Part shown: positions 30,075-40,587 of the stretch, piece after piece
Numbering within the stretch: the stretch's first letter is position 1
Layout: every line of letters starts with the position of its first letter
Assembly (NCBI GenBank): GCA_963662175.1
Contig: OY759217.1
Span: 9,922,562-9,986,561 of the forward strand
DNA length: 64,000 nucleotides
DNA from: Aradus depressus
Taxonomy: Eukaryota; Arthropoda; Insecta; Hemiptera; Aradidae
Reading direction: 5' to 3'
The notes under the pieces: model-generated
What the model saw: only the letters and a program-made list of their open reading frames with translations
The model's database searches: none
What the model was told of the DNA's origin: nothing
Position numbers and translations under genes: made by a program

Positions 30075-30510
30075 AAATTTCCCCAAAGGAAAGATAGTGT
30101 CAGTGTGTCAACTATCATTTCTCCAAAGGAAAGATAGTGTCAATGTGTCAACTATCATTTCCCCCAAGGGAAGATAGTGTCAGTGTGTCTACTATCATTT
30201 CCCCAAAGGAAAGATAGTGTCAGTGTGTCAACTATCATTTCCCCGAAGGGAAGATAGTGTCAGTGTGTCAACTATCATTTCCCCAAAGGAAAGATAGTGT
30301 CAGTGTGTCAACTATCATTTCCCCAAAGGAAATACAGTGTCAAGGTGTCAACTATCATTTCCCCATTTTCTTAATAGCACCCATTTCCCCAAAGGAAAGA
30401 TAGTGTCAGTGTGTCAACTATCATTTCCCCGAAAGGGAGATAGTGTCAGTGTGTCAACTATCATTTCCCCAAAAAGAAAGATAGTGTCAGTGTGTCAACT
30501 ATCATTTTTT
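30075..30510. repeat. 40-bp hairpin-forming minisatellite, about 10 units
   Basis: Unit CCCCAAAGGAAAGATAGTGT then CAGTGTGTCAACTATCATTT. Starts every 40 bp from 30081, with one 31-bp interruption at about 30361. Each unit holds two inverted repeats, TTTCC/GGAAA and GATAGT/ACTATC, so single strands fold into serial small hairpins. Confidence 0.92.
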
Positions 30511-31157
30511 TCCCCTTTCTGTTGTTTCCAATTCCGCGTCAAAAGTTCCTCTTCCTTTGTATCTTACTAAAAGAAATCATTTTTCTGACACCCAATAGAG
30601 AAAGAAATGTAAAACTTGAGATTAGTTGAGAAAGTAAATCGAGGGGGGGGTCTCTCTTCTCAACAGCATGCCCAAACTTCTTCAAGGCAAGTATTTTTTG
30701 TCTAGAAAGTTGTCCTGGTCGGAGTCAGTCCTGTCCGAAGCCAGGATATGAACAAAGTTACGTCAACTTTAAACACTTCGTTTTCTCTCTATATATTTTT
30801 TATTTGTATTATTATTATTCTTATTTTTCCATAAGGAAAGTTTTGCAATCAAGACAATATTAAAAGTTGATTTCTTGCGTTTTTCTTGTTTTTTCCCCCT
30901 TTATTTTTCGTGCTTTCGTACTTTATGATGGAAATATGGACATAAATATACATACATAGAATGTGTATGAATGAGTGTATTTTATTCATTCCTCCGAAAC
31001 TAGTTGATCAATTTCAATAAATAAATAAGACAAACTTATTTTTGAAATATTGTCTATTCCACTAAAGATTTATATATATATTGTAACGGCTCTTAAACCA
31101 TTTAAATTAATATAATATGAGATTATATGGTTGAAAGTAAAAATCACATGATAAGAG
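30511..31157. other. No recognised feature
   Basis: T-rich stretches, no coding or family repeat recognised. Confidence 0.35.
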
Positions 31158-31170
31158 GTTACATTTTATA

Positions 31171-31522
31171 GGTTAGGTTAGGTTAGGTTTTATGACTCAT
31201 GCCCGGGCTTTAACTACGAGGTCATATCGCCTACTACCAGAGCGCTCTATCGTCACTCTGGTGGACATGAGCCCGACTCTACTGTGGGAGTCCTAAATTT
31301 TGCCTACCCTAATTTTTTTATTCACCTAGGGCAGGAGTCTTTAACGAATACCTGACATCGTACAGGCTCGGGACCATCGCTTAACGTCCCATCCGATGGA
31401 CGGCGTGCTTAAGTTTATTTTACCTCCCAGATAAAATTAACTAAGGGCCTCGGTCGGGCTACGAACCCACGACCTTGAGCTCAGAAGTCAAGCACGCATA
31501 CCACTGAGCTACCGGCGCCCTC
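31171..31522 (-). mobile_element. SINE-1, complete and young, 352 bp
   Basis: Exact 13-bp target duplication GTTACATTTTATA at 31158-31170 and 31523-31535. On the minus strand: GGGCGCCGGTAGCTCAGTGG (A box TAGCTCAGTGG), B box GGGTTCGTAGCCC, body, then GCCCGGGCATGAGTCATAAAA and tail AACCTAACCTAACC. Pol III-type internal promoter; mobilised by an unknown LINE. Nearly identical to 62134-62479. Confidence 0.95.
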
Positions 31523-31569
31523 GTTACATTTTATATTAAATTATTTTATTTAAAAAATTTCTTTTTTTT

Positions 31570-31767
31570 TTAAATTAAATTTTGTGTCGATACATTCATT
31601 CTATCGGGTGTTATCGTGTTCACAGAGACATAGACATACAGCAATTTTTTATTCATTTTTGTTATCAGGAGGTTAGAAAACAAGAAATTCCGCTGTAAAC
31701 ATAGCATCGAATTTTTTAATTGATTCTTTCCTTCTTGGGAAGTACATTGCCGGTGATTCACGAAATT
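31570..31767 (-). mobile_element. HP-A fragment with rearranged end
   Basis: Reverse: TTTTGTGTCGATACATTCATT, TTATCGTGTTCACAGAGAC, CAGGAGGTTAGAAAACAAG, TCGAATTTTTTAATTG. From 31733 the far end appears in the opposite sense (TTCTTGGGAAGTACATTGCC then GGTGATTCACG), so the copy is recombinant. Confidence 0.65.
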
Positions 31768-32190
31768 CTGTTTTTTTATATTTGTGTTTGATGACGAAGG
31801 GTGTAATGCGGGCCGCCGATGTAAGGGTGTCCGACCACTGCCCTGTCATCACATTCCGTAACTACCATAAAAAAAACATTTATTGTCGTTAGGTGTGAAG
31901 GTGGGTGGAATACAAATTGGCTACGTGATTGGGTGAATACACACACTGTCTAAGAAAATTTCTATTTTGCCCTTTTTTTTTTTTTAGTGAATTAATTTTT
32001 AAATGTTTAGTTATATTTACTATTTATCCTTTAAGGATATGAATAATGTATTTAAAAACTATGCAACTAAATACATGCTTACAAAAGTATATAATTGAAC
32101 TGTATCATGTATTTTCGGAAGAACAAGTTACTCAATATTTATTTAAGATAACATTTTATTAACAGTTTTTCGAGCTACTGAAATTAGAAA
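31768..32190. other. No recognised feature
   Basis: AT-rich, no recognised motif. Confidence 0.35.
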
Positions 32191-32194
32191 TACA

Positions 32195-32405
32195 AAAAGT
32201 TGGTGAATCACCACCCAATGAACCAAATTAAACGATTTAGTTGAAAATCAATAAATGTCTTACTGTACTAAATTTCGTACTGATCCGTCCAGTAAGTTAA
32301 TTTTAGGGTTTTTGAGTTAGCCCTTTCTCTCATACCATTTCCCTTTGGGGGTTTTGGCTAAAAATCAATAGGTATTTCCCATGACCCTTCAGGGTTGAAC
32401 TGCCC
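32195..32405 (-). mobile_element. HP-A fragment, reverse
   Basis: Far end AGTTGGTGAATCACCACCCAATG, then GTACTAAATTTCGTACTGAT, AGTTAGCCCTTTCTCTC, AAAATCAATAGGTATTTCCC, stopping at an A run. Confidence 0.6.
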
Positions 32406-32496
32406 CTTAAAAAAAAAAAAAAAGGTTGATATTTTCATTCTTTTGGAATTCACAGATCCATCACACTGACAGGGCATTTTTTTTTTTTTTTTTTTC

Positions 32497-33131
32497 GATA
32501 ATATGTTTTTCAAAACGACATTTCGGCATCTGTCACGAAAACCGGACGACCTGCCAAAAATCGTATTTCATATAAAATCTGTTTTTCAGTGTTCTCTGCA
32601 ACTTTTACTCGAAAATATGATATGATTTTATTTTTAAGGGCAAAAAACTGCAGGGTTATCATCGCCCTCGAAAATATGTTTGATTAGTTCTTAAATGTAA
32701 GCGGTACAACAACATTCCATCACTCACAGACAGACATCATCGCGAAAATAGTCAAAAAAAGTAATCAGAGGACCTAAGAACGTAAAAATACGATGAAAAC
32801 TCCATGTCGGATTTTGGCACGATTGCAATACTTTCTAATACTGTAGGTTAGTTAGTTATTGTGACTCATGGCCGGGCTTTATCTACGAGATCATATCGCC
32901 TACTATCAGGGCTCTCTCTCCTCCTTAATTTTGTCTAACCTAAATTTCTATTCGTCTAGGGTAGGAATCTTTAACGAGTATCATACATCGCACAGGCTCG
33001 GGTCCCTAGCTTAACGACCCAACCAAAGGACGGCGTACTCAAGTTTTTTTTCGCTAGCTTGAGCTCAGTAAGCAAGTACACTCTAAAATACCGGCACCAT
33101 TTTTATAATATAGGTATATGAAAGCAAAAAG
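32497..33131 (-). mobile_element. HP-B repeat, hairpin at right, split by SINE-1
   Basis: CAAAACGACATTTCGGCATC, ACCGGACGACCTGCC, CATATAAAATCTG, CATCACTCACAGACAGACATC, to CAATACTTTCTAATACTGTA. The hairpin is interrupted by SINE-1 (32846-33103) and finishes TTATAATATAGGTATATGAAAG. T19 precedes it at 32477. Confidence 0.75.
32846..33103 (-). mobile_element. SINE-1, diverged, inside the HP-B hairpin
   Basis: GGTTAGTTAGTTATTGTGACTC (tetranucleotide tail) at the left. Body with AGGAATCTTTAACGAGTATC, ACAGGCTCGGGTCCC and CAAAGGACGGCGTACTC. Degenerate head AGCTTGAGCTCAGTAAGCAAG with GAACCC lost. Confidence 0.75.
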
Positions 33132-33815
33132 CAACTTAATTACTGCAACTATTTAGCGGACGTACATAGATGAGCTATAGTTTCTGTTATTGTTACTTTC
33201 CCCAACTTACCGTAGTTGGTACACGACTTGTGTGTACCTTTCTGAGACGGAGAGAGGAGAGGTTCCACAGACTGGCCACACCAGCCAAGAGGTAATACCT
33301 CGGAACTAACACCAAAACGTTCCCAAAACAATGGGTCACGCCCATTTGCATTGCAGATCGTACCACTTAGTCTTAGAAAACCAGAGGCTCCCCCCCTTCC
33401 CATTAATTTCCTCGACCAACTTCAAGTTTCTACCCATTTCTCGGCTTATTAAACAGTCGCTTTGGACTTATTCCTTAAATTTTCCACAGGTAAAGTTCCT
33501 CCCCCCCATCCAACTCTTTCATAGCCCATAATCTCTGCCTCATATTTATATCTCAACAATTTGAAACTCCTTTATCCCCCACTCCTCAAGTCTAAGCGCT
33601 TGGAAAGACGAGACGAAGAATAAAGAAGATTAAACTCTAAACTTTTTCAAAGAAATATTTTCCTTAGCCCCATTTTCTTTTCTTTATGGCCCTCAACATT
33701 ATGAAAATTATGATAATTTTATGGAAGTGCCATAATAAGTATCTTAGGTCAGGGATAGTTTACCCTGAATCGGCCCAATAAAGGCCGCGGATGTATCTGG
33801 AAGGAGGATAACCAA
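33132..33815. other. No recognised feature
   Basis: Mixed-composition DNA, with an 84-codon minus and a 66-codon plus frame overlapping near 33331-33403. Neither has a known motif. No family repeat seen. Confidence 0.35.
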
Positions 33816-33816
33816 C

Positions 33817-34008
33817 CATGACTTCAGATGGGACCTTAAGCGATCGTTCCGAACCTGTACAATATCAAGTAGGTACTGGTTAAACCCTTATCATAATAAC
33901 ATGGCACAATTTAGGACTCCCACAATTGAGTCGGGCTTATTTCCACCCGAATGAGCTCTGGAAGTAGGCGATATAACCTTGTAGTTAAAACCCGGACTTA
34001 AGCCGATA
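33817..34008 (+). mobile_element. SINE-1, 5'-truncated
   Basis: GATGGGACCTTAAGCGATCG, CCTGTACAATATCAAG, TTTAGGACTCCCACAATTG, GAGCTCTGGAAGTAGGCG, TTGTAGTTAAAACCCGGAC. About 15-20 percent diverged from the young copies. Confidence 0.75.
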
Positions 34009-34090
34009 CCGTTACACTTAGACAATATAAATGTTACACAAGTTCATTTTATTAATTTTCTTTTTTTTTTTCTTGCTATATATCGACACA

Positions 34091-34431
34091 TATAAGGAAG
34101 TATTGTAATCAAACGAAAATCTGAAATCGAGTTTTCAACGGATTTTCACGTCTCCTGAATACATTTTGACCATTTTCGCAATGATGTCTGTCTATGCGTT
34201 TGTGTGTGTGTGGAAAGTGTTGGGAAATTGTGAGCTGGAATGTAGGGGTCAACTTAGATCTGATTAGATTTATGTTGAAGTCGGACGAAGATTTAGACCA
34301 CTTTACTCCGAGACCTAAGTACATTTTACAAGATTCCGATTATGTTTGGTTTATGACCTAATCAAACATATTTTTAGGTAATAGGGAAGATTGAAATACA
34401 TATTTTATATGAAATACAGTTTTTCGCAAGG
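34091..34431 (+). mobile_element. HP-B repeat, left half
   Basis: Half-hairpin TATAAGGAAGTATTGTAATC, then AATCTGAAATCGAGTTTTC, ATTTTGACCATTTTCGC, TAGATCTGATTAGATTT. It stops at GAAATACAGTTTTTCGCAA where SINE-1 starts. Confidence 0.8.
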
Positions 34432-34780
34432 TCCTGGTAGCTCAGTGGTATGCGTGCTTGCTTATTGAGCTCAAGGTCGCGAGTTCGAAATCCGACCGAG
34501 GTATTTTTATTTTATCTGGGAGGTAAACTAAACTTTTGCACGCCGTCCTTCTGATGGGACGTTAAGCGATGGTCCCGAGCATGTACGATGTCAGGTTCTC
34601 GTTAAAGGAGTGTCTCTAGATTCTAGAAAGACCCCTTACCTTAGGTCTATAAAAATTTAGGTTAGGCAAAATTTATGACTCCCATAGTAGATCCCGGGCT
34701 CATGTCCACCAGAGTGACTAAAGAGCGCTCTGGTAGTAGGCGATATGACTTTGTAGTTGAAGCCCGGGAACGAGATAATA
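34432..34780 (+). mobile_element. SINE-1, complete copy with intact tRNA-like head
   Basis: A box TAGCTCAGTGGTATGCGTGC, B box GAGTTCGAAATCC, TTTATCTGGGAGGTAAA, full body and GAAGCCCGGGAACGAGATAA. Inserted at the HP-B break. The head resembles a tRNA gene, but the body and copies show it to be a SINE. Confidence 0.9.
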
Positions 34781-35248
34781 AATTGGAACGAACTCGACAC
34801 AAATGGCAGAAATATTTTAGTTTCAGACATTAAAAATGATGGCATTTTCGAGAATCGCCCTTATAACATTTAAATTACAATTTAACTACTTTTACATAAT
34901 AAAAACGGCAATTGTACTTAAATTAAATACTATGACACTTAAATTAAATATAATTGCCGTTTTAAAAATGAGTAGTAGCTCAAAAGCTATATCAAAATAT
35001 ATTTCTGAGCACGCGACTTGTGGCCGAATTTAGCTAAAATACATTAGAGGTGTATCTTGATAATATTCATAGAAAAAACAGGACTGACAACCTGACTTAT
35101 TAAAATTTACCTCTGAGACTGTCAGTTGAGTTTCGTGTCAGTTGGCACCCTTTAAGATAACGTCGACCTATTTTATTTTGACGGATATTTTAAAGAAATC
35201 TAAGAGAATTTACACAATTTACATTTATATTTATATTTTAATTCATAT
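34781..35248. other. Small inverted repeat at 34902-34963, otherwise unassigned
   Basis: AAAACGGCAATT (34902-34913) pairs perfectly with AATTGCCGTTTT (34952-34963). The 38-bp loop has the direct repeat CTTAAATTAAATA in part twice. No coding recognised. Confidence 0.6.
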
Positions 35249-35249
35249 G

Positions 35250-35845
35250 TAATATTCCCCAGCTGTACGATGTATAGAGAAAGTTATGTAATCGGTAAGA
35301 AATTCAATGCGAAGTTTTTAACAAAATTTCATGATTTTCGATCTCCTGATTTAAAAAATGAAAAAAAAAAAAAAAAAAAAAAAAAAAACTGTCCATATGT
35401 GTACAAGATAGCTCTCGACACGAAATTTTATATGTTAATCGCTGCTGTAATGATTGTGTAGACACAGCATAGCGGTAAAAAGGCCAGTTCTCCTTTAACC
35501 GCTACACTGTGTGGGTGGGATGTGTCACTATGATGATGATGTTGCGATGAAAACTGGTTCTGGCAAAAAAAAAAAAAAAACTGGGAAGACAACGTCTTTT
35601 ATTTTTATGAGATATAAAATTTCCAGATTCCAAGAAATTTAAAAAAAATACTGTGTGTGTCTGTGAACACGTTGGGATGTATGTATCGATACGAAATTTT
35701 ATGCATGAGTCTAGAACCGTCTAAGAACGACACCTGCCGATTTTCAATCAAATTGGCCAATGAAAGGGGGGGGGGGGGGGATTAGGGGGGAAGCTTGACA
35801 CTCAAATAACTGCCGATGTTATGAATCTATCGACATTATTATATG
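35250..35845 (+). mobile_element. HP-A repeat, interrupted copy
   Basis: Hairpin ATTCCCCAGCTGTACGATGTA then TAGAGAAAGTTATGTAATCGG. An A26 run lies at 35360-35386. The copy is broken by a retro fragment (35463-35612), then resumes with CAGATTCCAAGAAATTT, GTATCGATACGAAATTTTATG, a G run (35767-35780) at the family's G-rich site, and ATAACTGCCGATGTTATGAA. Confidence 0.75.
35463..35612 (+). mobile_element. Penelope-like terminal fragment, decayed hammerhead
   Basis: AACCGCTACACTGTGTGGG, then GATGATGATGTTGCGATGAAAA and CTGGTTCTGG, A16, and GGGAAGACAACGTCTTTTATT. Same order as the minus-strand fragment at 22035-22185 but the stem and the palindrome are mutated. Confidence 0.55.
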
Positions 35846-36007
35846 TTAGCTTTTATGTACGAAACACGACTTTTATATGATGTAAATTTTACTATAGCGA
35901 AATACGTTAATTTATTAAATTTTATTGAAGTATATATATATAAATTCAAAAAATAGCCTTTACTACTGAGGTTCGCATTTTAACAGAAAATAGAAAGAAA
36001 GGGAAAC

Positions 36008-36580
36008 TTTTATTTGGACCAGTATTATAATATCTACTGTACACAAATTTGGACCAGTACTACAATATCTACTGTACCCAAATTTGGACCAGTACTGCAA
36101 TATCTACTGTACACAAATTTGGACCAGTACTGCAATATCTACTGTTCACACATTTGGACCAGTACTGCAATATCTACTGTACACAAATTTGGACCTGTAC
36201 CACAATATCTACTGTACCCAAATTTGGACCTGTACCACAATATCTACTGTTCACACATTTGGACCAGTACTACAATATCTACTGTACACAAATTTGGACC
36301 AGTACTGCAATATCTACTGTACACAAATTTGGACCAGTACTGCAATATCTACTGTTCACACATTTGGACCAGTACTGCAATATCTACTGTACACAAATTT
36401 GGACCTGTACCACAATATCTACTGTACCCAAATTTGGACCTGTACCACAATATCTACTGTTCACACATTTGGACCAGTACTACAATATCTACTGTACACA
36501 AATTTGGACCAGTACTGCAATATCTACTGTACACAAATTTGGCCCAGTACTGCAATATCTACTGTACACAAATTGAAAAA
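36008..36580 (+). repeat. 35-bp minisatellite, 16 units, with 210-bp higher-order repeat
   Basis: Unit TTTGGACCAGTACTGCAATA then TCTACTGTACACAAA. Variants (CTGTACCAC, GTTCACACA, GTACCCAAA) are arranged so that the six-unit block at about 36121-36330 repeats at 36331-36540. No plus-strand frame has a stop through the array (168, 175 and 213 codons), giving spurious ORFs encoding permutations of one peptide. Not a gene. Confidence 0.95.
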
Positions 36581-37435
36581 TGTAATATGAAAATTGAAGT
36601 TAAAATAAAATATCGAAAGTATATCCTCCACGGTACTCTCCAAGTTACAAGCTGACCGAGACAATAATGGTCGGCTCCTAAGCTGGCGGGCAGACCTTGG
36701 TGGAAGTTCCGGGTGAGTTTCTCGATGTGAGAACTCCCAGTTCCCGATGGATTTGGGTATTCCTGATAAACCAGGGTGCATTCACCGCTATCCGGAGAAC
36801 CTTGCAATCTTGTTACGTTGGTGTGGCAAGTGCTGATGCGTAGTATAGGATTAACATTTGCACCAGTTGCATACGGAGCGAGCTTAGGTTAAGAGTGGAA
36901 GTATTAGTGTTTTGTAAAGAGAGGGAGTAAAAGTGCCCCCTTTCGGTCATCCCCACTCCTGAGTGACACCGCCGACAGCCTTATTATCTATGTTGCCAAA
37001 CACACACACAGGTTCACAGGTATTATATACATCCAATATACAAATATCCAAAGTTATACTTTGTACATAGTTGCCTATTTAAGTGAGATGACAGTAGAAT
37101 AGTTCCCATGTTGCTTTCTAATTAATTGCATTTCACAACTAGTTTTTGCACTTGTCATAGAATGAAATATTCAATGCACTTTGACGGCTATGGAAGGGTT
37201 AATTACATTCTAGTAATAATATATACAATGTGAGCATTTCAAATCATTCCACTGCCATTACTTCGAAGTTCTTCATTGCCTTCATAGGCTGAAGTCTACT
37301 TCCCTGATCTTGAACCAGTTCACCAAACATTTCCGATCTGGATGACAGGTATTGCAGGTTGTGCTGCGAGAAGATGTGAGCGAAGGAATGCCCTGCATAG
37401 GAGGCCGCCAAATCTCTAAGGAATAAAAAATAATA
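36581..37435. other. No recognised feature
   Basis: Mixed sequence, short minus frames of 77-85 codons with no known domain. No family repeat seen. Confidence 0.35.
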
Positions 37436-37547
37436 TTTAGAATCTAGAGGTCGGAAAAAACATGAAAGTCCGTTCAAAACTCCATATCGAATTGTTGACC
37501 GGTTACATAACTTCCCCTATACTTCGCACAGCTGAAGAAATAAAAAC
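37436..37547 (-). mobile_element. HP-A terminal fragment, hairpin at right
   Basis: GAATCTAGAGGTCGGAAAAAAC, CGTTCAAAACTCCATATCG, GGTTACATAACTTCCCC, TATACTTCGCACAGCTGAAG, then AAATAAAA. Confidence 0.8.
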
Positions 37548-37851
37548 AATGGTGCTGTTACACATTTATGGTCATCAATTATAAACGGTGCCATCAGTCT
37601 AATTGACATAAAATGTTACTTATAATGTCTAATCATAGGATACATTCACTGGAACTTGATTTGTGTCTCATATTCTAAAGCTTAACCATTCACAAAGTAA
37701 GTCCACCGTCTCCGAAAGAACAACTTAAGTGTATGAATTTTGAATATTATGGGCACAATTACTTTCTCTGGCTTAATTGAGCAGTTTACAATCTTTTATA
37801 GTACAATAACACGAAACCATAGTACTTTATTCATTCTTTTGGGATGTCACA
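37548..37851. other. No recognised feature
   Basis: AT-rich, no motif recognised. Confidence 0.3.
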
Positions 37852-37864
37852 GATATAATTGTAG

Positions 37865-38173
37865 TTAGTTGTGATTCATGCTTGTGCTTTAACTACGTGG
37901 TGATATCGCCTACTACCAGAGCGCTGCTCTTTCGTCGCTCTAGTTGGCATGAACTCTAATATGGGAATTCTAAATATTGCCTACCCAGGTTTAGTTAACC
38001 ATAGCGGACATCGCACAAGCCCGGGACTATCACTTAACGTCCCATCCGAGGGACGGCGTGCTCAACGTTTTTTACTTTCTACATAAAAAACACGTAGGGC
38101 CTCGACCGGTTTTTGAATCCGTGATTTTGAGCTCAATAGACAAGCACGCTACCTCTGACCTACCGGTGCCCTC
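37865..38173 (-). mobile_element. SINE-1, complete, with exact target duplication
   Basis: GATATAATTGTAG at 37852-37864 and 38174-38186 (13 of 13). Body shortened by small deletions; B box mutated (GGATTCAAAAACC on the minus strand). Tetranucleotide-type tail (TTAGTTGTGATTC). A good dating pair: duplication intact though the SINE is diverged. Confidence 0.9.
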
Positions 38174-38266
38174 GATATAATTGTAGTTTGCCCAAAGAGG
38201 GGAAAAAATACGTATTAATTAGAAACATTTCTCCACAGGAAATGTTGCCCAAAATATCTATGTGTT

Positions 38267-39430
38267 TACTTTCTCATACTTATAGTATAAGAATATATTT
38301 TAATCGTGCAAAAATCTGACGTTTTCAACGGATTTTCACTATCTTCATGATGATGTATATGTATGTATGATGTATATGTGTATAAGTACATTTTTCAAGA
38401 AACCGTTTATATTTATGACCTAATCAAAAATATTTTTATGTAAACGATGTAGAGAAAACTGAAAGACACACATAATATACGTTTTTTCGCAGGTTTTCCG
38501 GTTTTCGAGATACATGCCGAAAACCGTATTTTTTTTTTTTTTTTTGAGAGCATTTTACCCGCGAGGGACCAAGAGGTGCGAGACAGAAAGCCAGGCAGAA
38601 ACAAGGGGCCCCAGCGAGCGGCGAGGCCACACCAGAGGACAAAGGGAGACACGACCAGGCCTCTCTCTGCAGTAGGCCATGTAGCAGGCAGTTTGAAGGG
38701 AGAACAGCGAGGCCTGATAGAGAGAATGTGCTCGTTCCTGCAGCCGACCACATCCTCCAAGCCCGAGACTGCTTCAGTCCCCAAGCCCCACACAGACCCC
38801 ATCCCACAACACCGGGGCTCTGGCGAAGGCTCAGAAGAACAGAACTATATTATAAGAAAATTTATCGCTTGATATACTGAATACATTGAAATTAATTCAT
38901 AAAACGTTAAAGTAGGTTTATGACTCCGGTGTATACGAGAAATTTCAAGAGTTTGGTGTGTTTCGGGAGAATTTTCTAACAAAGGCAAATAGGAGGGCAG
39001 TTTATGAAGGGTTCTGACGGCTGAGTATCGGCGACAATATAGTAACATATGCACGCTTCCTTGAGTGGCTGGCTACACATAGAACAGAGAGGTGGTTCCC
39101 GGGCCATGAGATGTGGGTGAGCCGAGTGTGGCCGATACGGAGGCGGCAGAAATGTCCTGAAATGTTGTTTTGAAATACATTTTTGTCGACGTTTCCTTGA
39201 TTTACACGAAAACTGTTAGTCTTATTGAAAAATTATTTCATTCCAAAATCGTTCCTCATTAAATCTCCAATCGCCAAAGTGAATAGCAACAAATTATATT
39301 TAAAAAAACATTTTTTTTTTATTGTTTGTAGTTTTTATAAGAAATTCTAAAAATAAAGAAAAATATGTAATGTGACCATTACAGGATTTTCTTATACCAA
39401 CCACGTTTATAGATCACTCTCTCCCCCTCC
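38267..39430 (+). mobile_element. HP-B repeat split by a LINE insertion
   Basis: Hairpin TACTTTCTCATACTTATAG then TATAAGAATATATTTTAATCG. Left part runs to GCCGAAAACCGT (38530). The right part resumes at about 39150 with CCTGAAATGTTGTTTTG and continues to ATTTTCTTATACCAACCACG and its pyrimidine tail. A further related piece follows at 39420-39620. Confidence 0.8.
38531..39149 (-). mobile_element. 5'-truncated LINE insertion with poly-A
   Basis: Minus strand, 5' to 3': RNase H/C-terminal coding remnant (FCRLRIGHTRLTH, then after a frameshift MLLYCRRYSAVRTLH), a stop near 38850, a GC-rich 3' UTR of about 300 bp, and a poly-A (T17 on plus at 38529-38545). The LRIGHTRLTH motif is characteristic of RNase H-bearing I/Jockey/R1-type elements. 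The insertion interrupts HP-B. Target duplication unclear. Confidence 0.8.
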
Positions 39431-40115
39431 CCCTTCTCAGAATCACTCCATACGGGCATTATTGGGTATAAGAAAGCCACTCTTAAAATTATGCTATGCA
39501 TTACGCTCATATAGCCAGTAATGCCAGTATGAAAATATATTTTGTGGAGGGGGAAGTTTCGAGTAAGCATGGTTATTATAAGAAAGTCACCATCACGTTT
39601 TCCTGTTGATAATTTTGTTGTGTACCGATGAAACCCTTCAATGTGTGATCTGAACAAACTCTATGATATTTTGTAATTGTGTAAAATGATAGCATCTTGT
39701 TATTGTGTGACTTTCCCTTGTAACTGAGCCCTCTTCAACACCTAGCAGGAAAAACCTTTTAGTCCTTTCTTAATCAGATATTTCTCGTTTTACGTAAGCC
39801 ATAACAATGTTATTTGATATCGAATTCTCATCAGAAAAGAGAGAAAAAAAAATAATAATGATACAATTTTATGATATTAAGTTTTTGAATTATGACAAAC
39901 TAGTTACCGGTGCCATATAAGTGCTCAAATGAAGGTTTATTACACAATAATAAATCAATAACCGGAACTAGGGATATCTTGTTATTTAAGGAACAGGTAT
40001 ATTGTAACAGTTAATTAACAGTGATGGAGATCTTAGAAATACTAGCTCCTGTTTGTAACAAGTATTTTTTGCTATTTCACTTTTGAAGCTATCTAGTGGA
40101 GGAACAAGGACTTGT
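39431..40115. other. HP-B tail relative (39420-39620), otherwise unassigned
   Basis: CTTCTCAGAATCACTCCATAC then GGCATTATTGGG is also found after the HP-B end at 56700-56745, so HP-B may extend this far. TATAAGAAAG motifs at 39466 and 39578. The rest is featureless. Confidence 0.4.
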
Positions 40116-40118
40116 TAA

Positions 40119-40312
40119 AGTTAGTTATTTTGATTCATGCCCGGGCTTTAACGAAGTCATATCGCCTACTACCAGAGCGCTCTTTCCTCACTCTGGTGGA
40201 CATGAGCTCGACTCTGCTGTGGGAGTCCTAAATGTTGCCTACCCAGGTTCATTCACGAGTAACTGATATCGTACAGGATCAGGACCATCGCTTAACGTTC
40301 CATCCGAGGCGG
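40119..40312 (-). mobile_element. SINE-1, 3' half
   Basis: AGTTAGTTATTTTGATTCATG, CCGGGCTTTAACGAAGTC, CTACTACCAGAGCGCTC, TGGTGGACATGAGCTCGAC, to CGTTCCATCCGAGG, then joined directly to an HP-A fragment. Confidence 0.8.
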
Positions 40313-40583
40313 CTCAACTTATAAACCGTAAACTGCCGATGAAATGAATATATCGACAGGCGATATATCGAGGGGGGTTTCAGAGGAGGGGGCTTAATTC
40401 AAAAACCCTAATAAATTTTGATTTAATCAATTTATCGACATAAAATTTAGTATGAGGATTTAGGAACCTTTTTGTAAGTCAACTGTTGAATATTAGCGCA
40501 AACGGTTCACTGATGTTGGAGGGGGAGCTAAAAGTTAATTGATTAATTCGTTCTGGGGAAGTACATTGCCGGTGATTCACTGA
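40313..40583 (+). mobile_element. HP-A repeat, far half
   Basis: AAACTGCCGATGAAATGAAT, CAACTGTTGAATATTAGCGC, TTAATTGATTAATTCGTTC, CTGGGGAAGTACATTGCCGG, TGATTCACTG: the best-preserved far terminus of the family. Confidence 0.85.
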
Positions 40584-40587
40584 TTAT

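Noticed and set aside
31171..31185. Interstitial telomere repeat
   Set aside because: The TTAGG-like units are the SINE-1 tail, bounded by the target duplication, not a telomere fusion.
34432..34505. tRNA gene
   Set aside because: A and B boxes are good but the sequence is the head of SINE-1, with the SINE body and many copies following; no sensible cloverleaf or anticodon confirmed.
36014..36655. 213-codon repetitive protein
   Set aside because: Three overlapping frames are equally open because of the 35-bp period; no independent coding evidence.
38413..38807. Two GC-rich ORFs of 123 and 129 codons
   Set aside because: They lie in the 3' UTR and poly-A of the minus-strand LINE insertion and continue into HP-B.
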